Shown piece by piece: positions 43,782-53,703 of a stretch of DNA of 64,000 bases. The translations under genes and the position numbers were made by a program. The stretch comes from Corynebacterium minutissimum (lineage in GTDB: Bacteria; Actinomycetota; Actinomycetes; Mycobacteriales; Mycobacteriaceae), in NCBI RefSeq assembly GCF_000988205.1, contig NZ_LAYQ01000006.1, positions 36,911-100,910 of the forward strand, given 5' to 3'. Positions within the stretch are counted from its first letter, which is position 1. Every line of letters starts with the position of its first letter. Below the pieces are notes generated by a model. That model was not told the origin of the DNA. It saw only the letters and a list, made by a program, of their open reading frames with translations, and did no database searches.

Positions 43782-44984
43782 ATGCGAAAAATTCCGCACC
43801 TTAAGAAAGTCCTCGTGGGCTCGGCTTTCGCAGGTGCGTTCTTCCTGGGTAACCCAGCGGCGGGTGCCCAGGAGCTCCCCACCATCCCGGAGATCGATTC
43901 GGCTGGTTTTGTTGACCAAGTGCGCGCGGACCTGAAGTCCGTAGGTATCGAGACCAAGCCTGTGGATGCAGCGCTGACCGACGCCGTCGACACCGCCGTC
44001 AACGGGGCTGCCGCAGCGGCATCGAAGGATGTGAACCAGGCGGTCGAAGGAGCCGTGAATTCTCCTGCGGCGCAGCGCGTCGCGGAGCAGGCGAACCTGC
44101 AGACGCAGCTGCCGGCCCCGTCCGAGCAGCAGGACTATGCCGGCGCTGATGCCATCACGGGTGAACCGCTGACGAACCCGACTCCCATCGGGTTGCTGGA
44201 GGAGGCCACGCAGCCGGAGTTCGTGCCCCAGGGTACTGATCCGAACTACGTGTGGAAGAACGACCTGTTCTCCAAGATAGCGGCCGGTAAACCGCACGCG
44301 GACTATGTTCTGCACCGGGTACCCGGCTCCTTCTACGATGCGCCCCAGATTCCCGAGGAATCTAATGTTGCGATGACTGAAGGCAAGTCGCTGTACGGCC
44401 CGGGTACCCCGCTGTACATCCGTGAGGACACCATGTGCACGCTGACGGCTGCCGGCACGGATGCTGAAGGCCGCAAGGTCGGGATTACTGCCGGTCACTG
44501 CGGCAACGTGGGTGATCCGGTGTCTTCGGCGGATTCCTGGCAGGTAGGTCCGACCGGCACCGTGGTGTCCAAGAACGCGCAGCTGGACTACTCGCTCATC
44601 GAGTTCGGCTCCCAGGCAGAGGTGACCCGCAGCTACAACGGTGTGACCGCGTACGGGATCGGTGGGGCCACCCAGCCGGGTGACATCACCTGCAAGCGCG
44701 GCGTGGCTACCGGCCGCACCTGTGGCATGACCTTCCAGCACAGCCAGAAGATCACCATCAACCAGGTGTGCGCCATGGTGGGAGATTCCGGTGCGCCGGT
44801 CTTCCACAATGGCCGCATTGTCGGCTCGGTATCCCGCGGTCTGATTCCGGGGCTGCCGTCCTGCCGCACCCCGTGGCAGGGTGCGCTGCACAACCCGACG
44901 GTCGTGTCCAACACCGATGCCATCATCGCGGACCTGAACCGCCGCGAGGGCGTGGGTTCCGGATTCACGATTCCGGAGAACTAG
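43782..44984 (+). CDS. Secreted trypsin-like serine protease
   Basis: This 400-residue protein has a signal peptide (MRKIPHLKKVLVGSAFAG... ending AAGAQ near residue 29), an Ala-rich pro-region of about 150 residues, and a chymotrypsin-fold domain. The catalytic triad is His239 in TAGHCGN, Asp269 in LDYSLIEF and Ser336 in VGDSGAPVF. Two disulfide-type Cys flank the His and Ser regions. It is probably exported as a zymogen. Start: ATG with AAGAGGAA upstream. It is followed by a terminator shared with hisN. Confidence 0.88.
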   Translation: MRKIPHLKKVLVGSAFAGAFFLGNPAAGAQELPTIPEIDSAGFVDQVRADLKSVGIETKPVDAALTDAVDTAVNGAAAAASKDVNQAVEGAVNSPAAQRVAEQANLQTQLPAPSEQQDYAGADAITGEPLTNPTPIGLLEEATQPEFVPQGTDPNYVWKNDLFSKIAAGKPHADYVLHRVPGSFYDAPQIPEESNVAMTEGKSLYGPGTPLYIREDTMCTLTAAGTDAEGRKVGITAGHCGNVGDPVSSADSWQVGPTGTVVSKNAQLDYSLIEFGSQAEVTRSYNGVTAYGIGGATQPGDITCKRGVATGRTCGMTFQHSQKITINQVCAMVGDSGAPVFHNGRIVGSVSRGLIPGLPSCRTPWQGALHNPTVVSNTDAIIADLNRREGVGSGFTIPEN

Positions 44985-45003
44985 AAGTACGTTTCTAACA
45001 TTT

Positions 45004-45034
45004 AAGGCCCCAGATCGTTAAAGATCTGGGGCCT
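45004..45034. terminator. Bidirectional terminator between protease gene and hisN
   Basis: AAGGCCCCAGATC and GATCTGGGGCCTT form a 13-bp stem with a five-base loop. It is flanked by T-rich sequence on the + side (TATTTGA) and A/T on the - side, between convergent genes. Confidence 0.88.
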
Positions 45035-45114
45035 TATTTGATCGAAATGACCTGCGGAGTGCGGTTCGCGGGCCGGCGCTGGGGGATGACGCCGGCGTGC
45101 GGCGCCGCACGGCG

Positions 45115-45888
45115 CTAGGAGAGGGCGCTGAGGGCGGCGTCGTGAAGCTTTCCGTTGGAGGCAAGCGCCGAGCCGCCGTGGGGGCCGTCTTCGCCGCGGA
45201 CGTTGGTGAAGCGGCCGCCCGCCTCGGTCACGAGGAGCGCTGGGGCCGCTAGGTCCCACAGAGAAACCTCCGGCTCGGCGGCGATATCGACGGCGCCTTC
45301 GGCCACGAGGCAGTAGTTCCAGAAGTCGCCGTAGCCGCGCAGGCGCCACACCTCGTCCGTGAAGGAGATGAAAGCGTCGCGGTTCGGCTGCCACCCAGAC
45401 AAGGAGCTCATGGACAGGGAGGCATCCTCCAGTTTGGAGACCTCGGAAACGCGCAGGCGCTTCGGTTCGCCACCGAAGACGCGGTAGGCGCCGCCGCCCT
45501 TGGCTGCGTACCAGCGGCGGCGAAGGGCGGGGGCGGAGACAACGGAGACCACCGGCTCGCCGTCTTCCAGTAGCGCGATGAGGGTGGCCCAGACGGGAAC
45601 ACCGCGGACGAAGTTTTTCGTGCCGTCGATAGGGTCGATAACCCACTGGCGGCCCTCGAAGCAGGCTTCGCCGCCAAACTCTTCCCCCAGCACCTCATCG
45701 CGCGGGCGGGAGCGTTTGAGCGCCTCACGGATGGCCTTTTCGCATGCCAAGTCCGCGTCGGAGACCGGGGTCATGTCCGGCTTTTCCTTGACGGACAGGT
45801 CTGCAGCCTCAAAGCGGTGCATCGTGATGGCGTCCGCGTGGCCTGCCATCTCCAGCGCCAGGCCGAGGTCTTCTTTGTACTTACCCAC
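45115..45888 (-). CDS. hisN: Histidinol-phosphatase HisN
   Basis: This 257-residue inositol-monophosphatase-fold enzyme removes phosphate from L-histidinol phosphate in histidine biosynthesis. Metal-binding motifs are [21 protein letters not shown] (DPIDGT) and the second Asp site [19 protein letters not shown]. Sequence blocks such as [26 protein letters not shown] and RLRGYGDF match C. glutamicum HisN closely. The GTG start at 45888 overlaps the end of the upstream IMPase gene by eight bases and has GGAGGAAT before it. As in C. glutamicum it is separated from the main his operon. Confidence 0.93.
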   Translation of the reverse strand: MGKYKEDLGLALEMAGHADAITMHRFEAADLSVKEKPDMTPVSDADLACEKAIREALKRSRPRDEVLGEEFGGEACFEGRQWVIDPIDGTKNFVRGVPVWATLIALLEDGEPVVSVVSAPALRRRWYAAKGGGAYRVFGGEPKRLRVSEVSKLEDASLSMSSLSGWQPNRDAFISFTDEVWRLRGYGDFWNYCLVAEGAVDIAAEPEVSLWDLAAPALLVTEAGGRFTNVRGEDGPHGGSALASNGKLHDAALSALS

Positions 45889-46708
45889 GAAGCCATTCCT
45901 CCATCTGATCAACTACCTGTTTATTACCCGCGATACACCATTCCACACCGCCGGCCTCAACCTTGCGCGCCGCGCCGCCCGCGGCCAGCACTAGCGCCTG
46001 ACCTGGATACCAATCCCAGTCCTTGACCGAGTGCTGCATCCAGGCACCCCACGTGCCATCCGCCACGCAGGAGAGATCCACGGACCCCGCCCCCAGCATG
46101 CGCACGGTGGCAAAGTGTGGTGCCACCTTCTCCCAGGCGGCGGCGATGTTCGGGTCGGTCATGGACGTAGGGTGCAGGTACGTCGAGAGGCACAGCTTGT
46201 CGGCTGGGGTTTCGCTGAGCTTGGCGACGTCCTTGCCGTCCAAGCTCGTGGTGTGGTCGCGGCCGCCGAACCAGGTATAACCCATGGCGGGGCGGTGGAC
46301 GGCGCCGAGGACGACCCCTTCAGCGTCGACAAGCGCGAGCGCAGAGCACCAATAGTCGGAGCCCGAGGCGAAGTTGTAGGTGCCGTCGACGGGGTCGATG
46401 ACCCACGTGCGGCCGGACTTCGACTCGCGGTTCGCGCCCTCCTCGCCCACGATGCCGTCCTCGCCGCGCAGGGCCTCGAGCACACCGGCGACGAAACGCT
46501 CAGCGGCGAAGTCGGCGTCGGTGACGACATCGGAGACGGAGGTTTTTTGCTCGATGTCTACTCCCTGTTCGCGCAGGCGCCAGGCCAGGCGGCCGGCGTT
46601 ATAGACAAGCGCCTGGGCAAGGTGGGCGTCGGTATCGTCCGCGTGGGCAACGATGAAGGTCTTGATGATGGCATCGATCATCTCGGTGAGGCTTGGCTGG
46701 TCACTCAT
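45881..46708 (-). CDS. Inositol-monophosphatase-family phosphatase
   Basis: This 275-residue paralogue of HisN has [35 protein letters not shown] and the second metal-site motif VKDWDWYPG, with W for the usual V/L. All metal ligands appear retained. Substrate is unknown. The position upstream of hisN and divergent from prfB matches the corynebacterial order (cg0911-like). Its stop overlaps the hisN start, so translation is probably coupled. Confidence 0.88.
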   Translation of the reverse strand: MSDQPSLTEMIDAIIKTFIVAHADDTDAHLAQALVYNAGRLAWRLREQGVDIEQKTSVSDVVTDADFAAERFVAGVLEALRGEDGIVGEEGANRESKSGRTWVIDPVDGTYNFASGSDYWCSALALVDAEGVVLGAVHRPAMGYTWFGGRDHTTSLDGKDVAKLSETPADKLCLSTYLHPTSMTDPNIAAAWEKVAPHFATVRMLGAGSVDLSCVADGTWGAWMQHSVKDWDWYPGQALVLAAGGAARKVEAGGVEWCIAGNKQVVDQMEEWLRG

Positions 46709-46777
46709 GCCGCCTATTGTCGCGCTAAACGCGGCCGATGGCTAATCAGGGAGAAAGAATAAGTAGAGTAGGGGTCT

Positions 46778-47884
46778 ATGCGTCCGGAACAAACAGCACG
46801 ACTTGAGGAACTCAGCGCCACCTTGACCTCCATTGAGAAGGTGATGGACCCGGAGGCGGTGTCCGAGCGCGTGCGCGAACTCGAGGCCCAGGCGGGGGAC
46901 CCGTCGCTGTGGGACGACCCCGACCATGCGCAGAAGGTGACCTCGGAGCTGTCGGCACAGCAGGCAAAGCTGCGCAAGTTGAAGTCCCTGCGCGGGCGGA
47001 TTGAGGATCTGCCCGTGATGTCTGAGCTGGCGGAGGAAGAGGGCGATGAGGCCTCCCAGGAACTCGTCGACACAGAGCTGAAGGAGCTCGGCGCCGCCAT
47101 CGAATCGCTCGAGGTGACGACTATGCTCTCCGGTGAGTATGACGAGCGTGAGGCGGTCATCAACATCCGTTCCGGTGCCGGTGGCGTGGATGCCGCGGAC
47201 TGGGCGGAGATGCTCATGCGCATGTACACGCGCTGGGCGGAAAAGCACGGCCACAAGGTGGATGTCTACGACATCTCCTATGCCGAGGAGGCTGGCATTA
47301 AATCCGCGACCTTCGTGGTGCATGGCGAATACATGTATGGCCAGCTCTCCGTGGAGCAGGGAGCGCACCGCCTCGTGCGTATCTCGCCTTTCGATAATCA
47401 AGCCCGCCGTCAAACCTCTTTCGCTGAGGTCGAGGTGCTGCCGGTGGTGGAGCAGACCGATTCCATCGAGGTACCAGATTCGGAGGTGCGCGTGGACGTC
47501 TATCGTTCCTCGGGCCCGGGCGGGCAGTCGGTCAATACGACGGACTCGGCAGTGCGCCTGACGCACATCCCGACCGGCATCGTGGTGACCTGCCAGAACG
47601 AGAAGTCCCAGATCCAGAACAAGGCCTCTGCCATGCGTGTGCTGCAGGCGAAGCTGCTGGAGCGCAAGCGCCAGGAGGAGCGCGCGGAACTCGATGCGCT
47701 GGGTGCGGGGGGCAATGCCTCCTGGGGTAATCAGATGCGTTCTTATGTGCTGCACCCGTACCAGATGGTCAAGGATCTGCGCACGAACTATGAAGTAGGA
47801 GACCCTTCCAAGGTATTGGATGGGGATATCGATGGCTTCTTAGAATCCGGGATCCGGTGGCGCATGGCGCAGCAGGAGTCCTAG
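46778..47884 (+). CDS. prfB: Peptide chain release factor 2
   Basis: This 368-residue RF2 has the peptidyl-hydrolysis motif [14 protein letters not shown], the stop-recognition motif SPF in [11 protein letters not shown], and the N-terminal coiled domain. It terminates at UAA and UGA. The frame is continuous from ATG to stop: the autoregulatory +1 frameshift (CUU UGA C) of many bacteria is absent here. The upstream region and order prfB - ftsE - ftsX - smpB match other Actinobacteria. Confidence 0.97.
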   Translation: MRPEQTARLEELSATLTSIEKVMDPEAVSERVRELEAQAGDPSLWDDPDHAQKVTSELSAQQAKLRKLKSLRGRIEDLPVMSELAEEEGDEASQELVDTELKELGAAIESLEVTTMLSGEYDEREAVINIRSGAGGVDAADWAEMLMRMYTRWAEKHGHKVDVYDISYAEEAGIKSATFVVHGEYMYGQLSVEQGAHRLVRISPFDNQARRQTSFAEVEVLPVVEQTDSIEVPDSEVRVDVYRSSGPGGQSVNTTDSAVRLTHIPTGIVVTCQNEKSQIQNKASAMRVLQAKLLERKRQEERAELDALGAGGNASWGNQMRSYVLHPYQMVKDLRTNYEVGDPSKVLDGDIDGFLESGIRWRMAQQES

Positions 47885-47917
47885 GCCCGAGTAACAAATG
47901 TTGCTAATGTGGCTTAA

Positions 47918-48607
47918 GTGATCACTTTCGAGAATGTGTCCAAGGTCTATCCGACCTCCACGAGGCCCGCGCTGGACAAGGTGTCCTTTGAGATAGAAGA
48001 CGGAGAATTCGTCTTCCTCATCGGCCCCTCCGGCTCCGGTAAGTCGACCTTCCTCCAGCTCATGGTGCGCGAGACCAATGTCAGCTCGGGGGATATTTAT
48101 TTCGGGGACTTCCACGTCAACACGCTGAAGGGCCGCGAGGTCAACCGCTTGCGTCAGTCCATCGGCTACGTTTTCCAGGACTTTCGCCTGCTGCCCAAGC
48201 TGAACGTTTATGACAACGTGGCTTTTGCCTTGGAGGTCATCGGCAAACGCAAGGCGCGGATTGCCAAGCAGGTCCCCGAGGTCCTCGACATGGTCGGCCT
48301 CGGTGCCAAGCAGCACCGCATGCCGCATGAGCTCTCCGGCGGTGAGCAGCAGCGCGTGGCGATTGCGCGGGCTTTTGTTAACCGTCCCAAGCTGCTGCTT
48401 GCCGACGAGCCCACGGGTAACCTCGATCCCTCCACTGCCGCGGAAATCATGTCTCTGCTCACCAAGATCAACCGCCGTGGAACCACCGTGGTGATGTCGA
48501 CGCACAACGCGCGCGCGGTCAACGAGGCCCGCCAGCGCGTCATTGAGCTGCACAACGGAACGCTCGTGCGCGATGAAAAGAACGCGATGTATGGGGAGGC
48601 GGTCTAG
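47918..48607 (+). CDS. ftsE: Cell division ATP-binding protein FtsE
   Basis: This 229-residue ABC ATPase has Walker [14 protein letters not shown]-loop FQDFRLLP, signature [12 protein letters not shown] and Walker [14 protein letters not shown] followed by His in STHN. Partner of FtsX; together they regulate peptidoglycan hydrolases at division. GTG start; the stop TAG lies directly before the ftsX GTG with no gap. Confidence 0.97.
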   Translation: MITFENVSKVYPTSTRPALDKVSFEIEDGEFVFLIGPSGSGKSTFLQLMVRETNVSSGDIYFGDFHVNTLKGREVNRLRQSIGYVFQDFRLLPKLNVYDNVAFALEVIGKRKARIAKQVPEVLDMVGLGAKQHRMPHELSGGEQQRVAIARAFVNRPKLLLADEPTGNLDPSTAAEIMSLLTKINRRGTTVVMSTHNARAVNEARQRVIELHNGTLVRDEKNAMYGEAV

Positions 48608-49510
48608 GTGAATCTGGGCTTTGTTTTTAGAGAGGCCTTCAAGGGGCTCGGGCGCAATATCACCATGACCATCGCCATGGTGATTACCACGGCCATTTCG
48701 GTGGCCCTGGTGGTGGCCGGTGTTCTGGTGACCCAGATGACCAACGAGACCAAAGACATCTATCTCGAGCGCGTCGAGGTCATGGTCCAGCTCAATGAGG
48801 ATATCTCTGCCAATGATCCGGAGTGTAAGGACTCCGCCTGCGCTGGGCTGAAGAAGAAGCTGGAAGCGGATGAAGATATCGAGTCCGTGAGCTACCGCAA
48901 CCGTGCAGATTCCTATGAGCGCTTCGTGGAACTGTTCAAGGAAACCGATCCGGTCATGGTTGAGGAAACCTCCCCGGATGCGCTGCCGGCGGCCTTCCAC
49001 GTGCGGCTGAAGGATCCGACGGATACCGCGCCTATCGACGCCATTGCTTCCGACCCCGCCGTCAGCGACATCATCGACCAGCAGGAGGAGGTACGCAGCG
49101 CTGCGGGCAACCTCGACGCCATCCGGAATGCCACGTTTGTCGTTGCCGCAGTCATGGCGTTGGCCGCCATCATGCTGATTGCAAACATGGTGCAGATCGC
49201 CGCTTACCAGCGCCAGCGGGAGACCGCGATCATGCGCATGGTCGGTGCCTCGCGGTGGATTACCCACGCGCCCTTCATTATGGAGGCTGTCCTTGGCGCA
49301 CTCGGCGGTGTCATCCTCGCCGGGGTCGGCGTCATCGTGGGAAAGCACACCGTGATCGATCCCGCGCTGAAGGACCTGTACCACAACCAGCTGCTGGCCC
49401 CAGTGACGTCTGGGGACGTGTGGACGGCTCTGCCCATCGTGGGGCTCGTGGCAATCCTGTGCGCTGCACTGACCGCGCAGGTGACCATGCGCGCCTACGT
49501 GCGGACATAG
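48608..49510 (+). CDS. ftsX: Cell division membrane protein FtsX
   Basis: This 300-residue protein has the FtsX/MacB-type layout: a cytoplasmic start (VNLGFVFREAFKGLGRN), helix one at about residues 20-42, a large extracytoplasmic domain (about 45-165) with two Cys (PECKDSACAGL) and three further helices around residues 175-200, 225-250 and 270-292. The conserved RQRETAIMRMVGAS stretch between helices contacts FtsE. It transmits FtsE ATPase activity to hydrolase partners outside. The GTG immediately follows the ftsE stop codon. Confidence 0.96.
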   Translation: MNLGFVFREAFKGLGRNITMTIAMVITTAISVALVVAGVLVTQMTNETKDIYLERVEVMVQLNEDISANDPECKDSACAGLKKKLEADEDIESVSYRNRADSYERFVELFKETDPVMVEETSPDALPAAFHVRLKDPTDTAPIDAIASDPAVSDIIDQQEEVRSAAGNLDAIRNATFVVAAVMALAAIMLIANMVQIAAYQRQRETAIMRMVGASRWITHAPFIMEAVLGALGGVILAGVGVIVGKHTVIDPALKDLYHNQLLAPVTSGDVWTALPIVGLVAILCAALTAQVTMRAYVRT

Positions 49511-49564
49511 GTCAACAGGCCCGTTGTGGGTTGTGCCTGGCAGTAGCGTAATATAGTCCGAACT

Positions 49565-50068
49565 ATGGCGAAGAAGGCAAAGAAGAAAAAGGCGGCCGTC
49601 GACAATAACTCGACCTTGGCCACCAACCGACGTGCCCGCCACGACTACACCATTCTCGACACCCTAGAATGCGGCATGGTGCTCGTGGGCACCGAGATTA
49701 AGTCGATGCGCGAAGGCAAAATCTCACTGGCAGATGCCTTCGCCACCATCGACGACGGCGAGGTTTATATCCGCAACCTCCACATCCCGGAGTATTCCCA
49801 GGGCACGTGGACGAATCACTCACCGAAGCGCACACGTAAGCTGCTGCTGCACCGTCGGGAAATCGACAAACTCATGGGCCAAGTGCGCGATGGCAACAAG
49901 ACGCTCATCCCTCTCAAGGTGTACCTGAAGAATGGCCGCGCCAAGTGCGAGCTCGGCTTGGCCAAGGGTAAGCAGGACTATGACAAGCGCGAAGCAATCA
50001 AGCGCCGTGACCAGGACCGCGACATCACCCGCGAGCTGGGGCGCCGCGTAAAGGGGATCAACGCCTAA
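49565..50068 (+). CDS. smpB: tmRNA-binding protein SmpB
   Basis: This 167-residue SmpB has NRRARHDYTILDTLECGMVL, GTEIKSMREGKISLADAFA, HIPEYSQGTWTNHSPKRTRKLL and a basic tail ending DITRELGRRVKG. The N-terminus is extended by a Lys/Ala-rich segment (MAKKAKKKKAA). It binds tmRNA and takes the place of the missing codon-anticodon stem in the stalled ribosome. The ssrA gene lies about 1.8 kb downstream, as in relatives. Start: ATG right after a TATAGT-like element. Confidence 0.97.
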   Translation: MAKKAKKKKAAVDNNSTLATNRRARHDYTILDTLECGMVLVGTEIKSMREGKISLADAFATIDDGEVYIRNLHIPEYSQGTWTNHSPKRTRKLLLHRREIDKLMGQVRDGNKTLIPLKVYLKNGRAKCELGLAKGKQDYDKREAIKRRDQDRDITRELGRRVKGINA

Positions 50069-50078
50069 CCTGGGAGCC

Positions 50079-50435
50079 ATGATTTATACGGCCAAGGTTC
50101 ATGACGTTATTCGGGGCGATGAAAAGGCGCGCGGGGTGTCGGTGCTCGTCGATAAGCTCTGGCCCCGTGGCGTTGCCAAGGAACGTCTCTCGTATGACCA
50201 CTGGTTCAAGGATGTCGCGCCCAGTCCGGGGTTGCGTAAGTGGTGGGGGCACGATGCGGACACCTTCGAGGAATTTGCCCGGCGATACCGTGCGGAGCTC
50301 GACGAGAACGACGGCGAAGAGCTGGAAGAACTACGCCAGCTTGCTGCGGCTGGCGACGTCACCCTCCTCTTCGCCGCCAAGGACCGCGAGATCAACCACG
50401 CCACTGTGCTGAAGGCGTGGTTAGAGGAAAGCTAG
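50079..50435 (+). CDS. DUF488 family protein
   Basis: This 118-residue protein has the DUF488 signatures RGVSVLVDKLWPRGVAKERL, HWFKDVAPSPGLRKWW and LLFAAKDREINHA. The family resembles thiol/nucleotide-binding folds but no activity is proven. It is eleven bases after smpB, in the same direction, so probably co-transcribed. Its end overlaps the convergent permease gene by four bases. Confidence 0.85.
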   Translation: MIYTAKVHDVIRGDEKARGVSVLVDKLWPRGVAKERLSYDHWFKDVAPSPGLRKWWGHDADTFEEFARRYRAELDENDGEELEELRQLAAAGDVTLLFAAKDREINHATVLKAWLEES

Positions 50436-51703
50436 ACGAATAGTCCCCAGATAGTGGCGCTCACGGCGATGAGGCCGGTGACGACAACGAACACGTTGCT
50501 GGGGCGGCCGCGGAACTGCTTGAGGGCATCGATGCGGTGGATGGCATACATCGGCAGCAGGTAGAGGATCGAGGCGATGAAGGGGCCGCCGATGGCCTCG
50601 ATGAGGCCCAGGATCGAAGGATCGATGATGGCGACAATCCAAGCCGCTACGAAAATGATGCCGTGCATGACGGAGTTGAGCTGCTTCTCCGAGAGCTTCG
50701 CTGTGGCGCGCGGAGCGGCGCTGCGCAACAGGAAGTTGCCGCCCTCGGTAGCTCCCAGGACGTGGCCGAAGTAGGAGGAGATGATGGCAATCATCGCGAT
50801 GATGGGGGAGAGGAAGGCCAAGACCGGAACACCGGTGACGTTGGCCAGGTAAGACAGAACCGGCAGGTTTTGCTCGCGGGCTTCGGCGAGCCCGTCCGCA
50901 CCAAGCGTGAGGGTGCAGGACCACACGAAGAACATGGTGAACACGGTGAGCAGAATGGCGGTCAGCGCCAGCGCGCGCGAGGCGTTCTCGGAGCTCTTTT
51001 CGCGGCCGTGCGCGGCAACCATGGCCAAGGAGAACTGGGAAATCGCGGGGGAGTGGTTGAAGGAAAAGACCAGCACGGGGATAATCAGCGCGACGGAGCC
51101 AACGATGCGCCAATCATTGTTGCCTACCTCCATGAAGGAAGCGACGTCCCAGCGAGGGATGAGGTAGATGGACAGCGCGCCAAGGCAGAAGATCAGCGGG
51201 TAGACCAGAAACTGCGTCACGGCGAGCACGATGCGTTGACCAAAGGCGAAGACGATGGTCATAAAGCCCACGAGAACGAACGCGAGGAGCGGGCGCGGAA
51301 ACGTTGGTCCATTCAGCTGGTTGACGATGAAGCTGTTAACCGTGTTGGTAATCGACACGCCATAAATAAGGACGATGGGGAAGATGGCGCAGAAATAAAC
51401 CACCGAAATGATAAAACCTGCGCGTTTGCCGAAGTAGTCGGTCACTACCGCGGTGATGTCCTCACCCTGGCGAGGTGACGCACAAATCATGCGGGCGAGT
51501 CCGCGGTGGGAGAAGTATGTCATCGGGCCGATGAGAAGGGTGGCCACGAGGAGGGGCCAGAAGCCGAAGCTGCCGGCGTTGATGGGGAGGAACAAAATGC
51601 CGGCGCCCACGGCGGTGCCGAAGAGCGAGATGGCCCATTCGGTGTTGCTGACTGGACGTTTAGCGTCTTCCGGGGAGCTAGTGGTTTCGGTATGTGTGCT
51701 CAC
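50432..51703 (-). CDS. SdaC-like amino-acid permease (HAAAP family)
   Basis: This 423-residue protein has 11 predicted helices. The first helix carries SLFGTAVGAGILFLPINAGS, the unwound signature of HAAAP-family (serine/threonine/tryptophan) transporters. Further features are FSHRGLARMICASPRQGED and FSFNHSPAISQF. It likely imports serine or another amino acid with H+ or Na+. It is convergent with the DUF488 gene. The start ATG 51703 leaves about 210 bases to tmRNA. Confidence 0.87.
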   Translation of the reverse strand: MSTHTETTSSPEDAKRPVSNTEWAISLFGTAVGAGILFLPINAGSFGFWPLLVATLLIGPMTYFSHRGLARMICASPRQGEDITAVVTDYFGKRAGFIISVVYFCAIFPIVLIYGVSITNTVNSFIVNQLNGPTFPRPLLAFVLVGFMTIVFAFGQRIVLAVTQFLVYPLIFCLGALSIYLIPRWDVASFMEVGNNDWRIVGSVALIIPVLVFSFNHSPAISQFSLAMVAAHGREKSSENASRALALTAILLTVFTMFFVWSCTLTLGADGLAEAREQNLPVLSYLANVTGVPVLAFLSPIIAMIAIISSYFGHVLGATEGGNFLLRSAAPRATAKLSEKQLNSVMHGIIFVAAWIVAIIDPSILGLIEAIGGPFIASILYLLPMYAIHRIDALKQFRGRPSNVFVVVTGLIAVSATIWGLFV

Positions 51704-51913
51704 TTTGCAGCCTTTAACAAAGTAGGGGGATAGGACTCACACACCTTAACAGCGTTTAAGTAGATGTTAATCACAAGGGGGTGCTTATGAAAGCTATGCC
51801 TCACGTGCCTGCGGCGGAGCTTGCGGGAATAGGGGCGGGTGCAGTAGCGTTGAACGAACCGTAGGACGCATAAAGATGCGTTCTGCGCAGCTTTCACAGC
51901 AATGTGTAATTGA

Positions 51914-52290
51914 GGGGTCGACTTGGTTTCGACTTCGTACATTGAGCCAGGGGAAGCGTGCCGGTGCAGGCTAGAGACCACCGTTAAGCGTCGTAGCGAC
52001 CAATAAACGCAGAGAAGAACTCTCAGCGTGACTACGCCCTCGCTGCCTAATTACAGCGACGCGTGTCTGTCAGCCTAGGTTTGGTTCCTGACCTAGATCC
52101 TGGCATCGACTAGGGAACTTGCCTGACCGGTTTGTTGTTCGGCCGGTTGGGGACTTTTAGAGCAACTGGGCCCATCATCCGGAGCGAGTTTGCCCGAGCC
52201 GGAGGGCCGAGTAGAGATCCTGTGCAGACTGCGCACGGAGAAGCCCTGGCGAGGTGACGAAGGACCCGGGTTCAATTCCCGGCGGCTCCA
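51914..52290 (+). ncRNA. ssrA: tmRNA
   Basis: The 5' acceptor GGGGTCG (51914-51920) pairs with 3' CGGCTCC (52283-52289), then A73. CCA is not encoded. The tRNA-like T arm CCCGGGTTCAATTCCCGG is visible. The tag frame starts at GCA 52009 and encodes AEKNSQRDYALAA then TAA (52048), the corynebacterial type of tag. A hairpin GACGCATAAAGATGCGTTC lies about 30 bases upstream. smpB is nearby. A region of its 3' half is duplicated at 53565-53630. Confidence 0.96.
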
Positions 52291-52303
52291 CTGAATAGCA
52301 AGA

Positions 52304-52336
52304 AACCCGCTGGTCATAACGGCCAGCGGGTTCCTT
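52304..52336. terminator. Terminator after tmRNA / luciferase-like gene
   Basis: AACCCGCTGG and CCAGCGGGTT form a ten-base stem followed by CCTTGTGT, between the convergent tmRNA and monooxygenase genes. Confidence 0.85.
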
Positions 52337-52352
52337 GTGTGAAGGGGGCGGA

Positions 52353-53420
52353 TTAGTCGATCGGGTAACCGGTGACCGGGCCCTCAGTGTTGGGTTGCCA
52401 GCCCAGTGCAGGGGCGACATGTGTGGCGAAGTTTTCCAGAATCTTCACGTTGACGTCCACGCCCATGCCGGTTGGGATGGTGATGAGCAGGGTGTCGGCG
52501 GACATTACCGCCGGGTCGGCCTTGAGCTGCTCGATGAGCTTGTCAGGCTCGGCGGCATAGGTGCGGCCGAAGGTGGAAGCGCCGGCGTCGGGCAGCACGC
52601 CTACCTGGTCGGAGCCGGAAGCCTGCATGCCGAAGCGTTGCATGTCGGCGCCGTCCACGATGGGGAAGATGGAGCGGGAAACGGACACGCGCGGGGTCCA
52701 GTCGTGGCCCGCTTCCTTCCATGCGGCCCGGTAGCGGCTGATCTGGTCCGCCTGGATCTCGCCCAAGGTTGCGGCGGTGGTCTCGGAAACCAGGGAGGAA
52801 GACATCAGGTTTAGTCCGTCCTTGGCGGTCTGCTCTGCCGACGTGTGAGTGCCTGAACCGTAGAAGATGTGTTTGCGCAGCTCCGGTGCCATGGGGAAGA
52901 CCGGGAGAGCGGAGCCGGGTTGGAACATATTCGGGTACTGGCGGTCCAGAGGTGCAGCGGTGGCAAACCCGTTGCCGTCTACCGCGGCCATGAACGCCTC
53001 GAGGTGGGCGCGTGCCACGTCCGCGCCGTTGGGGGCTTCGCCCTTGTAGCCGAAAGCCCCCCAGCCGCGCTCGGCAACCTCCGGGGCACCGCGCGAGACG
53101 CCCAAGGCCACGCGGCCGCCGGAGAGCTGGTAGAGGGAGGCGGCCTCTTCGGCGAGGTAGAGCGGGTTTTCGTAGCGCATGTCGATCACGCCGGTGCCCA
53201 CCTCGATGTTCTTGGTGGTGGCGGCGACTGCGCCGAGTAGCGGCATTGGGGCTGAGGCTTGCGGTACGAAGTGGTGGACGCGGAAAGACGCGTTGTTCAC
53301 GCCGATCTCATCTGCAGCCTGGGCGATGTCCAGGTGGATCTTCGCGACTTTTTCGGCGGACGGTCCGCGCTGGCCGCCGAATGCGTAGTGTCCGAAGCTT
53401 AAGAATCCGAATGCTTTCAT
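52353..53420 (-). CDS. LLM-class flavin-dependent oxidoreductase
   Basis: This 355-residue bacterial-luciferase-like monooxygenase starts MKAFGFLSFGHYAFGGQRGP. It has EIGVNNASFRVHHFVPQASAPMP-like substrate/flavin features (HHF motif), the GTGVIDMRYENP strand and SGGRVALGVSRGAP. It would use reduced FMN with an unknown substrate. It lies between tmRNA and a partial tmRNA copy, possibly brought in with an element that used ssrA. No flavin-reductase partner is adjacent. Confidence 0.85.
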   Translation of the reverse strand: MKAFGFLSFGHYAFGGQRGPSAEKVAKIHLDIAQAADEIGVNNASFRVHHFVPQASAPMPLLGAVAATTKNIEVGTGVIDMRYENPLYLAEEAASLYQLSGGRVALGVSRGAPEVAERGWGAFGYKGEAPNGADVARAHLEAFMAAVDGNGFATAAPLDRQYPNMFQPGSALPVFPMAPELRKHIFYGSGTHTSAEQTAKDGLNLMSSSLVSETTAATLGEIQADQISRYRAAWKEAGHDWTPRVSVSRSIFPIVDGADMQRFGMQASGSDQVGVLPDAGASTFGRTYAAEPDKLIEQLKADPAVMSADTLLITIPTGMGVDVNVKILENFATHVAPALGWQPNTEGPVTGYPID

Positions 53421-53564
53421 TGGTTAAATGCTCCTATTGATGACGTATCAACAACGAGATTAGTGTCTCGCTCGAAGATTGTCACGGCCTAAGGCAGGCT
53501 CCGCTTCAAACCTTAAGTGAAAAACTTCTAGTCAAGCATACAACCGCGCATGCTCAGGGGATTG

Positions 53565-53630
53565 TCCGAGCCGGAGGGCCGGTTAGGGATCCTGTGCAGA
53601 CTGCGCACGGAGAAGCCCAGGCGGGGTAAC
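53565..53630 (+). repeat. Partial duplicate of tmRNA 3' half
   Basis: About 60 bases here, including CCGAGCCGGAGGGCC and the block TCCTGTGCAGACTGCGCACG, match tmRNA positions 52194-52257 with few changes (GCCCTGGCGAGGT there, GCCCAGGCGGGGT here). The very 3' T-arm end is not copied. The copy lies in the same orientation and is separated from ssrA by the luciferase-like gene. Confidence 0.88.
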
Positions 53631-53703
53631 CCGCTGGGCCGCTAAACTGGCGTAACAGCTGTCTGGCGGGAAACGCTAGGGGGTTCTGAATAGGGGAAGA
53701 TGC

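Noticed and set aside
43779..44891. Long open frame antisense to the serine protease gene (370 codons)
   Set aside because: It mirrors a well-supported protease with full catalytic triad; composition is Arg/His/Gly-rich, typical of a shadow frame in GC-rich DNA.
46778..46900. Programmed frameshift site in prfB
   Set aside because: The frame is open throughout with no CUU UGA C slippery site; the RF2 autoregulatory shift is absent here.
47840..49642. 600-codon open frame antisense to ftsE and ftsX
   Set aside because: It lies opposite two certain genes and has the low-information His/Asp/Gly/Arg-rich composition of an antisense shadow.
52353..53660. Intact integrative element at tmRNA
   Set aside because: A partial tmRNA copy is present but no integrase, excisionase or phage-like gene lies between; at most a relic.
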